This document shows positions 61,941-64,000 of a stretch of DNA of 64,000 nt, piece after piece (within the stretch, counting starts at the first letter, position 1; the number at the start of each line of letters is the position of its first letter). Under the pieces are notes generated by a model. The model had not been told where the DNA came from. It ran no database searches and was given only the letters and a program-made list of their open reading frames with translations. Both the position numbers and the translations under genes were made by a program. Source of the stretch: Candidatus Zixiibacteriota bacterium (lineage in GTDB: Bacteria > Zixibacteria > MSB-5A5 > JAABVY01); assembly GCA_011056555.1 (NCBI GenBank), contig DSEQ01000037.1:62001-126000 (forward strand). Reading direction: 5' to 3'.

Positions 61941-62705
61941 ATGTCAGATACAAAAAATCCGGATGATGTCAAAAAATTCGTGAGAGACCTGTATGGCAAA
62001 ATAGCCGAGGGTAAAGCGGATGGATGTGGTTGCTGTTCTTCACCTTCACCGGTGGAACTCGAGGTCGGATACTCTCAGCAGGATTTGGAAAATATTCCTG
62101 GCGAAGCGGTTCTGGGACTTGGGTGCGGGAATCCAACCGCGCTGGCGGATATTAAAGAGGGTGAGACCGTTCTCGACCTCGGATCCGGCGGCGGTATTGA
62201 TTGTTTTCTCGCTGCTCGCCTGACCGGGAAGACCGGTAAGGTCATAGGAGTGGATATGACCGAGAAGATGATCAACCTGGCTCGAAAGAATGCCGCCGAG
62301 GGCGGGTATGACAATGTCGAGTTTCGCCTGGGCGAACTGGAGAATCTGCCGCTCGAGAACAATTCGATCGATCTGATTATCTCCAACTGCGTGATCAACC
62401 TTGCGACCGACAAATCGAAAGCATTTAGCGAGGCATTTCGAGTGCTCAAACCGGGTGGGCGAATGATGGTATCCGATCTGGTCGTGACCGAAAAACTCCC
62501 TGAGCATATCCGCAGGTCACTGGAGGCCTGGGCGGGTTGTATCGCCGGGGCGATGGTTAGAGAGGATTATCTGAATGCGATCGAGACGGTCGGTTTTGAG
62601 AACATCAGTGTTGAAAAGGAGCATGCCTATATTGAGGCCAACATGACTGATGAGTTAAAGGGTAAAATATTGAGTGTCTCGGTAAAGGCCTTCAAGCCGG
62701 TTTAA
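61941..62705 (+). CDS. arsM: Arsenite S-adenosylmethionine methyltransferase
   Basis: 254 residues. SAM motif DLGSGGGIDCFLAARL, then DMTEKM and LKPGGRMMVSDL. The ArsM cysteines are present: DGCGCCSSP near 30, SNCVINL and WAGCIAGA. Methylates As(III) to volatile or less toxic forms. TAGGAG precedes ATG 61941. No arsR, arsB or acr3 is adjacent. A copy of the same hairpin repeat lies on each side. Confidence 0.92.
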   Translation: MSDTKNPDDVKKFVRDLYGKIAEGKADGCGCCSSPSPVELEVGYSQQDLENIPGEAVLGLGCGNPTALADIKEGETVLDLGSGGGIDCFLAARLTGKTGKVIGVDMTEKMINLARKNAAEGGYDNVEFRLGELENLPLENNSIDLIISNCVINLATDKSKAFSEAFRVLKPGGRMMVSDLVVTEKLPEHIRRSLEAWAGCIAGAMVREDYLNAIETVGFENISVEKEHAYIEANMTDELKGKILSVSVKAFKPV

Positions 62706-62720
62706 GAATAAATTGTCGAG

Positions 62721-62752
62721 AAGTCGTAGGTCAAATCCTTCCGGGATTTGAC
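62721..62752. repeat. Hairpin repeat, copy 2 (after arsM)
   Basis: Identical to 61851-61882 over 32 nt, same orientation; arms 62730-62738 and 62744-62752. It lies 15 nt after the arsM stop and 9 nt before the convergent DUF819 gene stop. Confidence 0.75.
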
Positions 62753-62761
62753 ATTTCACGC

Positions 62762-63988
62762 TTAGAAATAAATGGTGGAGACCCAGTAGCAGAATTGCGC
62801 CGTGGCAAAGGCGGCGTAGGTTCCGATAGCATATCCGATCAGCGCCATCAAAATACTGACCGGCACCAGCGATTCCTTGTGATAGGCCGCCACAACCGGC
62901 GCGGATGCCGCACCTCCGATATTGGCCGCCGAGGCAATGGCCGCAGAGTGAACATCGACCTTGAATATCTTTGCCCCCAATAAACAGAAACCGCCATGAA
63001 TGAAAACCCAGATATAAGCTCCTACTATAAACAGCGGCGCCTGACCCAGAACCTCCGAGACATGAGCACGCGCGCCCATATTGGCAACAAAAAGATATAT
63101 AAGCGCCATCGCTATCTCATGCGAGCCTGGTATATTTTTGGCGGGGGTGAATGACAGCGCCAGTGCCAATGTTGTCACCAGAAGTATCCGCCATGTACTG
63201 GCTGTAAGCACCGGTTCAACCACAGGAAAGTTTTCGGACAACAGTCCTGCCAGATATGTCGCCGCAAAGCCGACTGCCAGAAGATAGAGCACATGACGCA
63301 TGGCCTGACGGCCTTTGTCTCTTTTGATATCTTCCGCCGCCTTCTCCATCTCCGCCAAACGATTTTTGGAAACGCCGGTGAATTTATTGAAGCGTTTTGC
63401 AAGCAGCTTTGAGCCGAGCATAATCGGCAGCCAGACTATGTAGACTATATTATCGGCCAGGGCCGCCAGCCCGAATGCGGAGGGCGGCGTCTTCAGCCCC
63501 TCGGCCACTGCGGCCATATTGCCGGTGCCGCCGATCCAGCTTCCCGCCAGGGTGCCGAAGCCTTTCCATGTATCCGGTTCCAGGAATCCGCCCACGATTG
63601 CATAGGCGATTGGCGCGCCGATCATGACACCCAGCGTGCCGAAAAGCATCACAAATATGCCCTTGCCCATGACCCTGATAGCCCCGCCGACATTGACATC
63701 GAGCATCAGCATCACCAGGAAGAGCGGTAAGATGGCATAGCTCATGAAATCATAGACTGGAGAATCGTTGGGAATTACGCCGGTGTTGGAGAAGATCAAT
63801 GGCAGGATATAGATGAACAGAAGCGGCGGAAAGAAGTTGAAGATATTGAATTTTATCTGCCCGGCCTGCTCTTTTTGTTTGACCACCTGTTCCAGATAAA
63901 AGAATATGGCGGCCACTCCGGCCAGCACCATGAGCACGCCTACGGGTGATGATATGAGCGAGGTTGAGACTTCAGCTGCTTCGTTCAT
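62762..63988 (-). CDS. DUF819 (YjcL-like) membrane protein
   Basis: 408 residues with ten to eleven predicted helices and no signal sequence. DUF819 features: AGSWIGGTGNMAAVAEGL, MALIYLFVANMGARAHV and AASAANIGGAASAPVVAAY. The twofold internal layout resembles secondary transporters. Substrate unknown. ATG 63988 is only 12 nt from the window edge, so the ribosome site is only partly visible. Confidence 0.88.
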   Translation of the reverse strand: MNEAAEVSTSLISSPVGVLMVLAGVAAIFFYLEQVVKQKEQAGQIKFNIFNFFPPLLFIYILPLIFSNTGVIPNDSPVYDFMSYAILPLFLVMLMLDVNVGGAIRVMGKGIFVMLFGTLGVMIGAPIAYAIVGGFLEPDTWKGFGTLAGSWIGGTGNMAAVAEGLKTPPSAFGLAALADNIVYIVWLPIMLGSKLLAKRFNKFTGVSKNRLAEMEKAAEDIKRDKGRQAMRHVLYLLAVGFAATYLAGLLSENFPVVEPVLTASTWRILLVTTLALALSFTPAKNIPGSHEIAMALIYLFVANMGARAHVSEVLGQAPLFIVGAYIWVFIHGGFCLLGAKIFKVDVHSAAIASAANIGGAASAPVVAAYHKESLVPVSILMALIGYAIGTYAAFATAQFCYWVSTIYF

Positions 63989-64000
63989 AATTGAGTGATA

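Noticed and set aside
1-64000. tRNA genes, CRISPR arrays, transposases, integrases, phage genes
   Set aside because: I looked for TTCGAAT-type T-loops, regular spaced repeats and mobile-element motifs and saw none.

Overview
The window is 64 kb of ordinary bacterial chromosome at roughly 50% GC, packed with about 64 protein genes. I see no rRNA, tRNA, CRISPR array, insertion sequence or prophage. Several traits point to the Fibrobacteres-Chlorobi-Bacteroidetes (FCB) superphylum, perhaps a candidate phylum such as Zixibacteria. These are an exported dockerin-type repeat protein, a lone BatA/VWA membrane protein, a secreted protein of the family labelled 'asparagine synthetase B', a DUF1015-serA-serC block, a deoxyhypusine-synthase-like gene and many lipoproteins. 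That placement is an inference from gene content, not a phylogenetic result.

Layout. 1-6 kb, minus strand: an aldehyde dehydrogenase cut by the window edge, a catabolic-type acetolactate synthase, a CBS protein, a flavoprotein and an ABC-F ATPase. 6-14.7 kb, minus strand: a BatA-like VWA protein, a TPR protein with a peptidase-like domain, ComB, GcvT, an Aquifex-type aconitase and a double-receiver protein. 14.7-20.4 kb: phosphohexomutase, a lone sugar-type ABC ATPase with a DUF302 membrane protein, then a polyamine operon (pyruvoyl arginine decarboxylase, deoxyhypusine-synthase-like enzyme, agmatinase). 20.5-23.9 kb, plus strand: serine synthesis (DUF1015, serA, serC) closed by a terminator. 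24-28.8 kb: a Na+/phosphate cotransporter with PhoU, a Ca2+/Na+ exchanger and an EIIA-CBS fusion.

28.8-38.9 kb, minus strand: an 11-gene complex I operon, nuoABCDHIJKLMN, without nuoEFG. Its leader carries a palindrome close to the Rex consensus. 39-45 kb: methyltransferase, phosphodiester glycosidase-like protein, DUF302, OsmC, a beta-propeller lipoprotein, an ERCC4-like protein with a degenerate catalytic motif, and a secreted 'AsnB-like' protein. 45-49.8 kb: a 675-bp gene-free stretch, a small Myb-like protein, DinB, a class III aminotransferase, the dockerin protein and a single receiver. 49.7-57.7 kb, minus strand: hflX, whose best-supported start is an AUA codon, then an S4 protein, two parvulin-type foldases and mfd. 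57.8-64 kb: acyl-CoA dehydrogenase, small membrane or exported proteins, an AhpD-like protein and arsM followed by twin hairpin repeats, and a DUF819 membrane protein.

The most interesting signals are regulatory: a hairpin that buries the ribosome-binding site of aconitase, the Rex-like box ahead of complex I, and the non-canonical hflX start. Next come the bacterial DHS-like polyamine operon, the serine operon lacking serB but carrying DUF1015, and the apparently inactivated ERCC4 nuclease. All calls come from reading the sequence; no database search was run.
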